Assembly: GCA_963703125.1 (NCBI GenBank)
Contig: OY969790.1
Coordinates: forward strand, 3,720,001-3,784,000
Direction of reading: 5' to 3'
Origin: MFD04716-140 sp963703125
Lineage (GTDB): Bacteria; Bacteroidota; Bacteroidia; Flavobacteriales; Flavobacteriaceae
DNA: 64,000 bases
This document shows positions 45,234-53,634 of this stretch, one piece after another (within the stretch, counting starts at the first letter, position 1; each line of letters begins with the position of its first letter). The position numbers were made by a program, and so were the translations under genes. A model generated the notes under the pieces. The model saw only the letters and a list, made by a program, of their open reading frames with translations, was not told where the DNA came from and did not search any database.

Positions 45234-46910
45234 TCAAATTTCATCGGTCACACAACCTTGCGATGCCGAAGAAACTGTTTTTGCATATTTGTATAAACTA
45301 CCCTTATTAACCTTCAATGCAGGTTGAATCCATTTTGCCCTGCGATCGGCTATTTCGGTATCGGATAAATTGACGGATATTGTGTTTTTCTCCGCATCAA
45401 TGGTTATGATATCGCCATTTTTTAGCAAGGCTATGGTCCCTCCATCCTGTGCTTCTGGGCAAACATGGCCCACTACAAAACCATGGGTTCCACCTGAAAA
45501 CCTGCCATCGGTAATCAAGGCAACATCCTTACCAAGGCCAGCACCCATGATGGCTGCTGTTGGCTTTAACATTTCTGGCATACCTGGACCTCCTTTCGGT
45601 CCCTCATAACGGATAACAACGACATCACCTTTTTGAACTTCACCCCTACCAATCCCTGCGTTCGCTAAAAACTCATCATCAAATACTTTGGCAGGGCCTG
45701 TAAAATGGAGTCCCTCTTTTCCAGTTATTTTGGCAACCGCGCCATCCTCTGCAAGATTTCCGTATAAAATGCGAAGATGTCCAGTTTCCTTAATCGGATT
45801 TTTCAATGTTCTTACTACATCTTGGCCAGCTTTAAGTCCAGGCAAATCTGCCAAGTTTTCGGCAATGGTTTTACCCGTAATGGTCAAACAATCTCCATGT
45901 AGCATTCCATTTTCCAACATAAATTTCATTACAGCTGGAGTACCTCCAACACGATGGAGATCTTCCATCAAATACTTGCCACTTGGTTTTAAATCTGCCA
46001 AAAAAGGTGTGGTATCACTGATCTTCTGAAAATCATCTAAAGTGAAATCTATATCGGCAGCTTTCGCAATTGCCAAAAAGTGCAATACCGCATTGGTAGA
46101 ACCTCCCAAAAGAGTCAAAAGTCTAATGGCATTCTCGAAAGACTTTCGGGTGATGACATCACTTGGTTTTATATCCTTGTCCATCAAGTTTCTCAAAACA
46201 AAACCTGAATTGATACAATCTTGTTTCTTCTCGCTTCCCAGTGCCGGGTTCGAAGAATTATATGGCAATGCCATTCCCAAGGCTTCGATGGCAGATGCCA
46301 TTGTGTTTGCGGTATACATGCCACCGCAAGCACCAGCTCCAGGACAGGCATTTTGTATTACGCTCTTATAATCTTCTTCGTTCATCGTTCCGGCTACCTT
46401 CTCTCCCCAGGCTTCAAATGCAGAAACAATGTCCAACTTTTTATCTTTAAAACAACCTGAGGCTATTGTACCTCCATAGACCAAAATTGAAGGTCTGTTC
46501 AGGCGTATCATGGCCATTAAGGCACCTGGCATATTTTTATCACAGCCCACCACGGTTACCAGTCCGTCATAATTCATGGCCTGCACAACCGTTTCCATCG
46601 AATCGGCAATAATATCACGTGAAGGCAATGAATATCGCATTCCGTAGGTACCCATGGAAATTCCGTCGCTGACGCCAATTGTGTTAAAAACAAGTCCTAC
46701 CAGACCTCCTTTAGCCGTTCCTTCTTTTACGTATTGGGCAAGATCGTTCAAGTGCATGTTACACGGGTTCCCCTCATAACCGGTACTTCCAATACCTACC
46801 AATGGTTTTTTTAAATCTTCCTCATTAAGCCCAATGGCATACAACATGGCTTGCGCCGCTGGCTGCGTTGGATCTTGAGTAACGTTCTTGCTGTATTTAT
46901 TTAATTCCAT
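45234..46910 (-). CDS. ilvD: Dihydroxy-acid dehydratase
   Basis: IlvD dehydrates dihydroxy acids to the 2-oxoacids of valine and isoleucine. The 558-residue protein has the Fe-S cysteines expected for the family: NPCNMHLNDLA, VVGCDKNMPGALMA and NACPGAGACGGMYTANTM, plus GRFSGGTHGFVVGHVCPEA near the C-terminus. It is the first gene of the reverse ilv operon; ilvB follows after 59 nt. Confidence 0.97.
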   Translation of the reverse strand: MELNKYSKNVTQDPTQPAAQAMLYAIGLNEEDLKKPLVGIGSTGYEGNPCNMHLNDLAQYVKEGTAKGGLVGLVFNTIGVSDGISMGTYGMRYSLPSRDIIADSMETVVQAMNYDGLVTVVGCDKNMPGALMAMIRLNRPSILVYGGTIASGCFKDKKLDIVSAFEAWGEKVAGTMNEEDYKSVIQNACPGAGACGGMYTANTMASAIEALGMALPYNSSNPALGSEKKQDCINSGFVLRNLMDKDIKPSDVITRKSFENAIRLLTLLGGSTNAVLHFLAIAKAADIDFTLDDFQKISDTTPFLADLKPSGKYLMEDLHRVGGTPAVMKFMLENGMLHGDCLTITGKTIAENLADLPGLKAGQDVVRTLKNPIKETGHLRILYGNLAEDGAVAKITGKEGLHFTGPAKVFDDEFLANAGIGRGEVQKGDVVVIRYEGPKGGPGMPEMLKPTAAIMGAGLGKDVALITDGRFSGGTHGFVVGHVCPEAQDGGTIALLKNGDIITIDAEKNTISVNLSDTEIADRRAKWIQPALKVNKGSLYKYAKTVSSASQGCVTDEI

Positions 46911-46959
46911 TAAATCAATTCTTCTGGTTCTTAGGTTCTATTGAATGTATTAGGATAAT

Positions 46960-46967
46960 CAAAGATA
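46960..46967 (-). promoter_or_regulatory. -7 promoter element for the ilv operon
   Basis: Minus strand TATCTTTG matches TAnnTTTG and lies 49 nt upstream of the ilvD ATG, leaving a leader of about 45 nt. No leader peptide or T-box-like structure is evident. The rest of the 388-nt gap 46911-47298 is very AT-rich; I see only this element and the one at 47286 in it. Confidence 0.6.
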
Positions 46968-47285
46968 ATTCTTTCAAATACCTTATGGTTTTAACATTTA
47001 GTACTGGTTTAAATTCAACATTAAAAAAAAATATTTATACAATTGATATTCAATTACATAAGCTGATTTTTTTATCATACTCAATAGTTTGGAATGAGCT
47101 TAAATCAACAAGTTTTTACTAAATTAAAAAGCCTCAAAATTTAATAAATGCCAATCCTTACCATTTTACATGGCACATAATCTGCTATATTACTGTAAGA
47201 TATTTTGCTAAGGGTATATCTTGCCATATTCGACCCATCGCTCAATTAAAAATTTCCATCAATAATAACTGGAGACGGAATTGTT

Positions 47286-47293
47286 TAAATTTG
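47286..47293 (+). promoter_or_regulatory. -7-like element just before the aldehyde dehydrogenase start
   Basis: TAAATTTG matches TAnnTTTG but ends 5 nt before the ATG at 47299, so use of this element would give an almost leaderless mRNA. No proper -33 TTG. May be a chance match in AT-rich DNA. Confidence 0.3.
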
Positions 47294-47298
47294 ATGCA

Positions 47299-48666
47299 AT
47301 GAAGGATATAATTGAATCACAGCGTCTATTCTTTGCGTCCCAGAAGACAAAAGATGTCGCCTTTCGAAAAAAAGCTTTAAAGAAATTGCAAAAAGTTATC
47401 ATTGAAAACGAAGATGCAATTTGCGATGCACTTTATGCCGATTTCAAGAAGCCAAAATTTGAGACTTTGGGTACTGAAACCCAGTTTGTGCTCGCGGAAT
47501 TAAAGTATACCCTTAAAAATATTGATTATTGGACTGCACCTGAGCGCAAAACGGCTTCTCTAATGAATTGGCCTTCTTCCGATTATATTTACAAGGAACC
47601 CTATGGTAGCGTGTTGATAATGGCTCCTTGGAACTATCCCTTTCAATTGGTTTTTGCGCCCCTAATCGGGGCGATAGCTGCAGGAAACACGGCCGTGGTC
47701 AAACCTTCCGAAGCCACTCCGAATACATCTGCGATCATATCAAAGATAATAGCATCTGTTTTTGCCTTGGAGCATGTGAGTGTAATCGAAGGGGGTATTG
47801 AAATTTCTAAAAAACTTTTAGCCGAGCGTTGGGATTATATATTTTTTACAGGAAGCTCTAAGGTCGGTCAAATCGTATATGAAAGTGCCTCCAAGCATTT
47901 GACCCCCGTCACATTGGAATTAGGTGGAAAAAACCCATGCATTGTGGATCAGACCGCCTCAGTTGCCCTAGCCGCCAAGCGTATTGTATGGGGCAAGTTT
48001 TTAAATGCGGGTCAGACTTGTATTGCACCTGACTATATATTGGTGCACAGCAAGGTTAAAGAAAAATTGATCGAAGGATTAGTTCAGAGTGTTTTAAAGA
48101 GCTACGGAACGGATATAGAGAAATCACCTGATTACCCTAGATTAGTGAATAAGAAACATTTGAAAAGATTGAACACATTGTTAGAAGGGGAAGAAATTCT
48201 TTATGGTGGAAAGTTTAATGAGGATGACAATTATTTGGAACCAACTCTAGTCAATGAGCCCAAATTAGATAGCAGGTTAATGGAAGGAGAAATATTTGGG
48301 CCTATTCTACCCATTATTTCCTATGATGATGAAAGTGATATTGGAAATTACATATTGCATTACGGAAAACCTTTGGCGGCCTATGTCTTCTCTAACAGAA
48401 AATCATTTCAGGACAAAATAATCAAAACGTACAGTTTTGGAGGTGGTGCCATAAATGATACCGTTATTCAAATTACCAATAAAAAACTTCCTTTTGGGGG
48501 CGTCGGTAATAGCGGAATAGGAGCTTATCATGGGAAAAGTTCCTTTGACCTTTTTTCACATCATAAAGCCATTGTGAAAAAGGCAAATTGGTTTGATGTA
48601 CCTCTAAGATACCCTCCCCACAATCTTTCGACGAAATTTTTAAAGAAAGTCAAGCATTTATTTTAA
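47299..48666 (+). CDS. Aldehyde dehydrogenase family protein (class 3/fatty aldehyde type)
   Basis: A 455-residue NAD(P)-dependent aldehyde dehydrogenase. The catalytic glutamate lies in TLELGGKNPC and the catalytic Cys in NAGQTCIAPDY; the FTGSSKVGQIV cofactor motif and the C-terminal LPFGGVGNSGIGAYHGKSSFD block are typical of class 3 ALDHs, which take medium- and long-chain aldehydes. The open frame begins with a TTG at 47281; the ATG at 47299 matches the family start MKDIIESQRLFF. It converges on pxpC with only 12 nt between stops. Confidence 0.92.
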   Translation: MKDIIESQRLFFASQKTKDVAFRKKALKKLQKVIIENEDAICDALYADFKKPKFETLGTETQFVLAELKYTLKNIDYWTAPERKTASLMNWPSSDYIYKEPYGSVLIMAPWNYPFQLVFAPLIGAIAAGNTAVVKPSEATPNTSAIISKIIASVFALEHVSVIEGGIEISKKLLAERWDYIFFTGSSKVGQIVYESASKHLTPVTLELGGKNPCIVDQTASVALAAKRIVWGKFLNAGQTCIAPDYILVHSKVKEKLIEGLVQSVLKSYGTDIEKSPDYPRLVNKKHLKRLNTLLEGEEILYGGKFNEDDNYLEPTLVNEPKLDSRLMEGEIFGPILPIISYDDESDIGNYILHYGKPLAAYVFSNRKSFQDKIIKTYSFGGGAINDTVIQITNKKLPFGGVGNSGIGAYHGKSSFDLFSHHKAIVKKANWFDVPLRYPPHNLSTKFLKKVKHLF

Positions 48667-48678
48667 AAGAAAATTAGT

Positions 48679-49521
48679 CTATTGTAGAATTTTGAATGAA
48701 ATTTTATCCCCGAATTTTTTTTGGGACAGAATTGAAATGGCCTTATCGGTTAACTGTAATATTCTAGGGTAACCCCCTGTTGTCTGGCCATCTTTCATCA
48801 AAACAATCAACTTACCTGAAGGGGTAATTTGTATAGTACCTGGAAGTGTTGCCGACGTCAACATGGATATGGAATGACCGTTCACTTTTTCTTCCAATTG
48901 ATAGGCCATGCGATTATTCTCCTTTGCAACCGTAAACTTGCCGCTGAATATTTTCTCCAATTGCCTATCCCCCAAAATTTCATATTCAGGTCCTTTGACA
49001 ACATCCAATAAGCCATTCCCCAAGTAGTTTTCCGTTTCCAGTCTTGAGATTTTAGGAATAAAAGACGAACAAGCTGTGTAAGGGACCATACTTTTGTCTT
49101 TAAGAACCGATTGTGGTGTAACGGATTTTGAAAATGATCTGCTGCCCAGAACCAATTTGGTTTTAAAACCATCTTTTACGGCCAGATAGTTCCTAAGTCC
49201 CTTCTCTAATCTGCCATAGGACAAAACGTCCCCGGGCGTAATTTTATAAACGGTATCATTTGAGATAGATTGGTTGTTTAAAGTGACTGCCATTGACGCA
49301 CCAGAAATTACAATGAAAGTACTCTCTTCAAATTCTATGGTAGGGCCGGTCATCGTAATTTCGAGTACGGCAGCATCATTATCGTTTTCCAATAATTTAT
49401 TGGCTTTTGAAATTGCGATATGATCCATCACCCCTGCGAGTGGAACTCCTTTATCCCTATATCCAAATCTGCCCCTATCTTGTACTGTGGTATAAAAACC
49501 GGACTTTATAAGCTTAAGCAT
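48679..49521 (-). CDS. pxpC: 5-oxoprolinase subunit PxpC
   Basis: PxpC (biotin-dependent carboxyltransferase/AHS2 fold) works with PxpB and PxpA in ATP-dependent opening of 5-oxoproline to glutamate. The 280-residue protein starts LIKSGFYTTVQDRGRFGYRD and has GVPLAGVMDH, the usual N-terminal AHS2 signatures, and ends after a MKDGQTTGGYPRI motif. It is slightly shorter than many PxpC proteins (about 300-330) but shows no obvious break. It overlaps pxpB by 8 nt. Confidence 0.93.
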   Translation of the reverse strand: MLKLIKSGFYTTVQDRGRFGYRDKGVPLAGVMDHIAISKANKLLENDNDAAVLEITMTGPTIEFEESTFIVISGASMAVTLNNQSISNDTVYKITPGDVLSYGRLEKGLRNYLAVKDGFKTKLVLGSRSFSKSVTPQSVLKDKSMVPYTACSSFIPKISRLETENYLGNGLLDVVKGPEYEILGDRQLEKIFSGKFTVAKENNRMAYQLEEKVNGHSISMLTSATLPGTIQITPSGKLIVLMKDGQTTGGYPRILQLTDKAISILSQKKFGDKISFKILQ

Positions 49522-50254
49522 TGATTTTTATCTTTTCCAATTTGTAAATACCCACTTCATTTTCAATTTTATATAGATCATATTCTGACTTAGAAATTGA
49601 ATGAAATTGAATTTTATCTCCAACACTTACAAAACATGGTAACTCACTATTGGGGTCAAATAAAGGAACTGGACAATTGCCAATGATGTTCCAACCTCCA
49701 GGGGACTCCTGGGGATAAATCCCTGTTTGTTTTCCCGCGAGCCCTACGGCCCCCTTTTCTACCATGAGTCTAGGAGTTTCTTTCCTTGCGATTTCCAAAG
49801 ATTCTGGAATTCCGCCTAAATACATAAATCCTGGAAGAAAACCAATTCCATAAACAGTATAAATATGTTTTGTATGTTCATCAATAATCTCCGGAATTGT
49901 CTTCTGCAATTTTTGGGAAATCTCTGCTAAATCTATCCCAAAATTAAGGTCGTAGCAAACGGGTAATTTCCATAGATATTTTTGTGAGACAATTCCTTTT
50001 GTCCTCTCTTTTTCGTATAAAGATTTAAGTTGCGGGGCAAAAATTTCAAAATCAATAGGGTGGCCTTCACAAATTAAGGTGAGTGAATTGTATGCTGGTA
50101 CCATTTCCCACTCTCGAGGGTCTAGATGTCCTAATTTTAAATAGTCCCTGAAATCCAAAATATCATCCAAGATTTTTTCGTTGACCTCATTAGGCCATTC
50201 TATTAAAATTGCATGCATTCCATAAGGCCGGATGGAAATTCGAAAATTTTTCAT
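49514..50254 (-). CDS. pxpB: 5-oxoprolinase subunit PxpB
   Basis: A 246-residue PxpB (AHS1/KipI family) subunit. Diagnostic motifs are the N-terminal RPYGMHAILIEW, then GIGFLPGFMYLGGIPESL near residue 140, and GSVGLAGKQTGIYPQESPGGWN-like text near 175 (here GAVGLAGKQTG). In B. subtilis the homologue KipI also inhibits a sensor kinase, but the linked pxpA and pxpC genes point to 5-oxoprolinase here. It overlaps pxpA by 4 nt and pxpC by 8 nt. Confidence 0.93.
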   Translation of the reverse strand: MKNFRISIRPYGMHAILIEWPNEVNEKILDDILDFRDYLKLGHLDPREWEMVPAYNSLTLICEGHPIDFEIFAPQLKSLYEKERTKGIVSQKYLWKLPVCYDLNFGIDLAEISQKLQKTIPEIIDEHTKHIYTVYGIGFLPGFMYLGGIPESLEIARKETPRLMVEKGAVGLAGKQTGIYPQESPGGWNIIGNCPVPLFDPNSELPCFVSVGDKIQFHSISKSEYDLYKIENEVGIYKLEKIKINA

Positions 50255-50994
50255 TTTTGGAGCTTGATCTGGTGTTTGGGCAATTCTTTTGAAAGATAAT
50301 CCAAAATATTCATGACATCAGGTGTATCACCATGAATACAAAAAGTATCTGCCAAAATTATCCTTTCTGTTCCATCAATAGTTCTAACCGTCCTTTCCTT
50401 GGCCAATCTAATTAAATGTTCCAAAACCAATTTTGGATTATGAATAAGGGCATCTGGCAGTTTTCGGGAAACAAGACTTAAGTCCGTATTGTAGTTTCTA
50501 TCGGCAAAAGCTTCCCTTTTTACCTTAAAACCCGTTTTTAATGCTTCTTCCTCGATTACAGATTTAAATGGCACATACAAAAATACCTTGTTTTTAAACC
50601 CATTAATTGAATTTAAAAAGACAAGTGAAAGATGTTTATCCTTCACTAAATCATTATATAATGCACCGTGTGGTTTGATATGATGTAAAGACCCGCCTTC
50701 ATTGCTTAAAATCGATACTAAATTTCGAATTTGAGAAAGGACACTTTTTTTAAGATCGTCCTCGGACATTTCCATTGAGGCGCGACCAAAATTCTCGCGA
50801 TCTGGATACGAAGGATGTGCACCTATCTTAACCCCCCATTGCATTGCCAACCGGATTACCTTGCTCATGGTTTTTTCATCTCCAGCGTGAGCACCACAGG
50901 CAATATTACAGGATGTAATGTAAGGCATAAGTTCATCCTCATTTCCTATACCTTCGCCAACATCACAATTGATATCTATATATGTAAAATCCAT
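50251..50994 (-). CDS. pxpA: 5-oxoprolinase subunit PxpA (LamB/YcsF family)
   Basis: A 247-residue LamB/YcsF protein; PxpA is the subunit thought to bind and phosphorylate/open the 5-oxoproline ring together with PxpBC. Motifs are IDINCDVGEG at the N-terminus, NIACGAHAGDEKTM near residue 32, IGAHPSYPDRENFGR near 57 and ADTFCIHGDTP near 220. Its ATG is immediately after the transporter stop codon (0 nt gap), giving tight coupling. Confidence 0.95.
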   Translation of the reverse strand: MDFTYIDINCDVGEGIGNEDELMPYITSCNIACGAHAGDEKTMSKVIRLAMQWGVKIGAHPSYPDRENFGRASMEMSEDDLKKSVLSQIRNLVSILSNEGGSLHHIKPHGALYNDLVKDKHLSLVFLNSINGFKNKVFLYVPFKSVIEEEALKTGFKVKREAFADRNYNTDLSLVSRKLPDALIHNPKLVLEHLIRLAKERTVRTIDGTERIILADTFCIHGDTPDVMNILDYLSKELPKHQIKLQK

Positions 50995-52187
50995 CTATAA
51001 AAAACCAAGTACGGTAAATATACTTTTACAACCCAGAACAATGGCCAAAACAATAATGAAAATTCCAAAAAAGTTTTGCATTGGTGAATTCTTAAATTCG
51101 TGCATCACAGATGGCCTATTGACCACCCAAAGCAGAAATATGGCTATAATTGGTAATAATATGCCATTTGTAACTTGAGCAAATTTGATAATCTCAATAG
51201 GTTTGATGCCAAATGATAAAAAGAACACTCCCAAAGCTAGGATAATCATCCAGACCAATCGGAATTTTAAGTCCTTCATACCTGATTGCCAACCAAAACA
51301 ACTATTGGCAACATAGGCGGCCGCCAAAGGCGCGGTAATGGCAGAGGTAATTCCCGCTGCAAAAAGCCCTATTCCCATAAAATATTTGGCCCAATTGCCA
51401 TATAACGGCTCCAAGCCTTTGGCAAGGTCAAGCACATTGTTCACTTCCTTTCCCGAAATGGCAGAAGCTGCAACTACAATGGCCATTGATACCATTCCGC
51501 CAATCGCAATAGAAACATAAGCATCTCTCTTTACATTTTTAAGATCGCTTTGCGACTTCCATTTTTCACTTACCAACGAAGCGTGTAAAAATAAGTTGTA
51601 GGGAACGACCGTGGTACCAACTAAGGCGATTATTGTCAATAAACTTCCTGATGGCAAGGAAGGAACTAATGTGCCTTTGACAAGCTCCAATAGATTCGGC
51701 TTTGTGATCAAGGCGGTCAGCAAGAAGGAAAGACTCATTATGAGAACTAGGGACACAAAGACCTTTTCCAATGCTTTATAACTACCTAAATAAAGCAAAC
51801 CAAATGCTACTACCCCAACAATATAAGGGTAGTATGGGGAATGCCCAGTTCCGAAAACAGACTCCAGTCCCAACGTAGCACCACCTATGTTTCCTGCCTC
51901 ATATGCTGCATTGCCAACGACAATGGCACCTAAAATAATGATTATGGCAAGTGTCCGCATCCATGGTTGGCCTATCTCCGACTTTATGACATCTGCTAGT
52001 CCCTTTTGGGTAATAACCCCCAAACGAGCGGACATTTCTTGAAGTATAATAGTTGCCAATATTGATAATACCATTGCCCATAATAAAGCATATCCAAACT
52101 TTACTCCCGCAATGGTGCAGACGGTCACCGTTCCGGTCCAATAAAAGCGGCTGCCACTAAAACACCTGGACCTATTTTTTTGAACAT
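50995..52187 (-). pseudogene. Nramp-like (NRAMP-family) transporter, frameshifted in the first membrane segment
   Basis: The ATG at 52187 starts MFKKIGPGVLVAAAFIGP, then the frame runs into TGA. The remaining 377 residues are open in the next frame from 52128 (MTVCTIAGVKFGYA, a GTG). Adding one G to the GG at 52134-52133 restores GPGTVTVCTIAG, giving a normal 397-residue, 11-helix Nramp-like protein. Where canonical Nramp metal transporters have DPGN in TM1 and MPHN in TM6, this one has GPGT and VPYN, so the metal ligands Asp, Met and His are lacking. It heads the pxpABC operon; B. subtilis ycsG-ycsF is a similar pairing. A substrate other than a transition metal, such as 5-oxoproline, is plausible. 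Either a real frameshift or a homopolymer sequence error. Confidence 0.8.
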
Positions 52188-52211
52188 GCCAATTGATTTG
52201 ATAGTGTATTT

Positions 52212-52252
52212 ATATTACGCACTATTATTCGTGAATGATGATAATGTAATAT
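52212..52252. promoter_or_regulatory. Nested inverted repeat at the transporter-pxp promoter (candidate operator)
   Basis: Outer arms ATATTAC (52212-52218) and GTAATAT (52246-52252) enclose inner arms ATTAT (52224-52228) and ATAAT (52241-52245), around a centre at 52232. The element lies directly after the minus-strand -7 box at 52254-52261, at the inferred transcription start, a good position for a repressor. The regulator is unknown. Confidence 0.4.
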
Positions 52253-52253
52253 G

Positions 52254-52261
52254 CAAAATTA
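52254..52261 (-). promoter_or_regulatory. -7 promoter element for the transporter-pxpABC operon
   Basis: Minus strand TAATTTTG matches TAnnTTTG, 66 nt before the corrected ATG at 52187. The rest of the 304-nt divergent gap up to 52491 has no gene; a TAGTTGC near 52484 is too weak to call as a promoter for the forward gene. Confidence 0.5.
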
Positions 52262-52491
52262 TTGGCATAGGCCTGTATTTCATTGGAATCTTAAAAGAGT
52301 AAATATAATAGGTCTTTCTCAGTTGGCTCCAAATTCAAGGATGTATTTTCACCACAGTTTTAACATTTTTGAATGCCGTTTATCTAAAATCTTGCAGTTC
52401 ATCTAAAAAACGAATGTCATACATCGGGGGCATATACTATTCGTCAACATCAGGGGTTATTAATATATCAAATTAAACTTAACCTAGTTGC

Positions 52492-52935
52492 ATGAATTGC
52501 CTGGAATGTAATAAAGAACTTGGCTACTTGGACCATAAGAATTCGATGGATGAAATCGGAATTGAACTATGTGCTCCACATTTAGCCAGAATGCAGAAAT
52601 TGATAGCACAAAATGAAACACCTTTGGAGGCAATACAACTATATTATGGCCTACGCGAAGCTGGAGTCAATGCCATGCTCGAATGGTGGGATGGTAAAAA
52701 ATCCGTTGATATTGCCATTTCTCGAGTAAAGCTAAATATCGAAATTGACACCAAATACCATATGCTTACCCATGAACAAGCCATTAATGATCTTGAAGAG
52801 GCAATGCATTCTTTTAAAAATGGGTTTACTACCATACGAATACCCCATGTCTTGATAAAACATTACTTAAAAGAAACGGTAACCAATATCCTTGGAATTA
52901 TGGAGGGCCTGCGCGCAAACATAAAAGCAATCTAA
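52492..52935 (+). CDS. Zinc-ribbon plus PD-(D/E)XK-like (DUF559-type) protein of unknown function
   Basis: A 147-residue protein. Residues 3-30 form a likely zinc ribbon (CLEC, then CAPH: Cys3, Cys6, Cys27, His30). Residues about 65-140 resemble the endonuclease fold of DUF559/Vsr-like proteins: KSVDIAISRVKLNIEID gives the core Asp and the E-x-D strand, followed by H...D and GFTTIRIPHVLI strands. The lysine of a classic E-x-K motif is not obvious, so nuclease activity is unproven. I do not recognise a characterised homologue. It lies 13 nt before a membrane-protein gene and may be co-transcribed with it. Confidence 0.7.
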   Translation: MNCLECNKELGYLDHKNSMDEIGIELCAPHLARMQKLIAQNETPLEAIQLYYGLREAGVNAMLEWWDGKKSVDIAISRVKLNIEIDTKYHMLTHEQAINDLEEAMHSFKNGFTTIRIPHVLIKHYLKETVTNILGIMEGLRANIKAI

Positions 52936-52948
52936 AACATAAATCAAT

Positions 52949-53515
52949 ATGGAAACCAAGAAAAGAAAAGTATTTAAAGTTCCTCTGAGAATTTCCATAA
53001 TAGTGCTATTAATGGGAATGGTCGCAAAAATTTTTCAAGAACCCTACGCAAGTGGACTTATTTTAACGGGATTTGGTTCCATAGGGGTTCTATACAGTAT
53101 TCGCTTTTGGAAGAAATCAAGCAAAATGAACATTGATTTCATTAAGCTTTTTCTTGTTCTTTTTTGGACTACTAACGGAATATTAAGAATACTTGATTTC
53201 GCCTATGGATTGTTTTTTCAAATAATGACCGCCATATTCTTTGTAGTCTGGGTAATTATGGAAGGGACTGCCTATTTTCTTGATGAGGATAGAAAGTCTA
53301 AGAATAGTCTTTCCCATATACTTTGGAATTGTGCCATGGTCATTGGAGCTTTGGGAATAATTACGGGCAGTCTTTTAAAAATTTTGAATTGGGAGTATGC
53401 AACAAGCTTATTGGTTTTTGGAATTGTATTGATAGCAGCATACATTCTTAAAGATTTTTTTGAGGCCTCTAAACAACCTCGTGAGGATCAAAATAATGAG
53501 GAATTTCAGTTATAA
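52949..53515 (+). CDS. Small multi-pass membrane protein with internal duplication, function unknown
   Basis: A 188-residue protein with about five or six hydrophobic helices and a charged tail. Two halves look alike: MGMVAKIFQEPYASGLIL near residue 22 and ITGSLLKILNWEYATSLLV near 137 share the pattern G-x-x-x-K-I-x-x-x-x-Y-A, with matching hydrophobic stretches after. A similar motif occurs in GldL-like flavobacterial membrane proteins, but the match is too short for a name. Follows the zinc-ribbon gene by 13 nt. Confidence 0.75.
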   Translation: METKKRKVFKVPLRISIIVLLMGMVAKIFQEPYASGLILTGFGSIGVLYSIRFWKKSSKMNIDFIKLFLVLFWTTNGILRILDFAYGLFFQIMTAIFFVVWVIMEGTAYFLDEDRKSKNSLSHILWNCAMVIGALGIITGSLLKILNWEYATSLLVFGIVLIAAYILKDFFEASKQPREDQNNEEFQL

Positions 53516-53634
53516 ATTGATATCCTAAACATCTGTATCTGTGCTAAATACACTTAGATTTTCGTTGTACTTGCACCTTTGGTGTAAATAGTCTGATTTT
53601 ATTCCTATCTTGAATCTCATAATGTTCTATTGTT

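Noticed and set aside
46911..47298. Leader peptide attenuator or T-box for the ilv operon
   Set aside because: No short frame rich in Ile/Val/Leu, no T-box-like motif and no terminator-antiterminator pair were seen; only a simple promoter element is supported.
51899..52141. 80-residue minus-strand frame overlapping the transporter start
   Set aside because: It is the out-of-frame continuation across the frameshift; its protein has no membrane-helix pattern, whereas the corrected frame gives a standard Nramp-like N-terminus.
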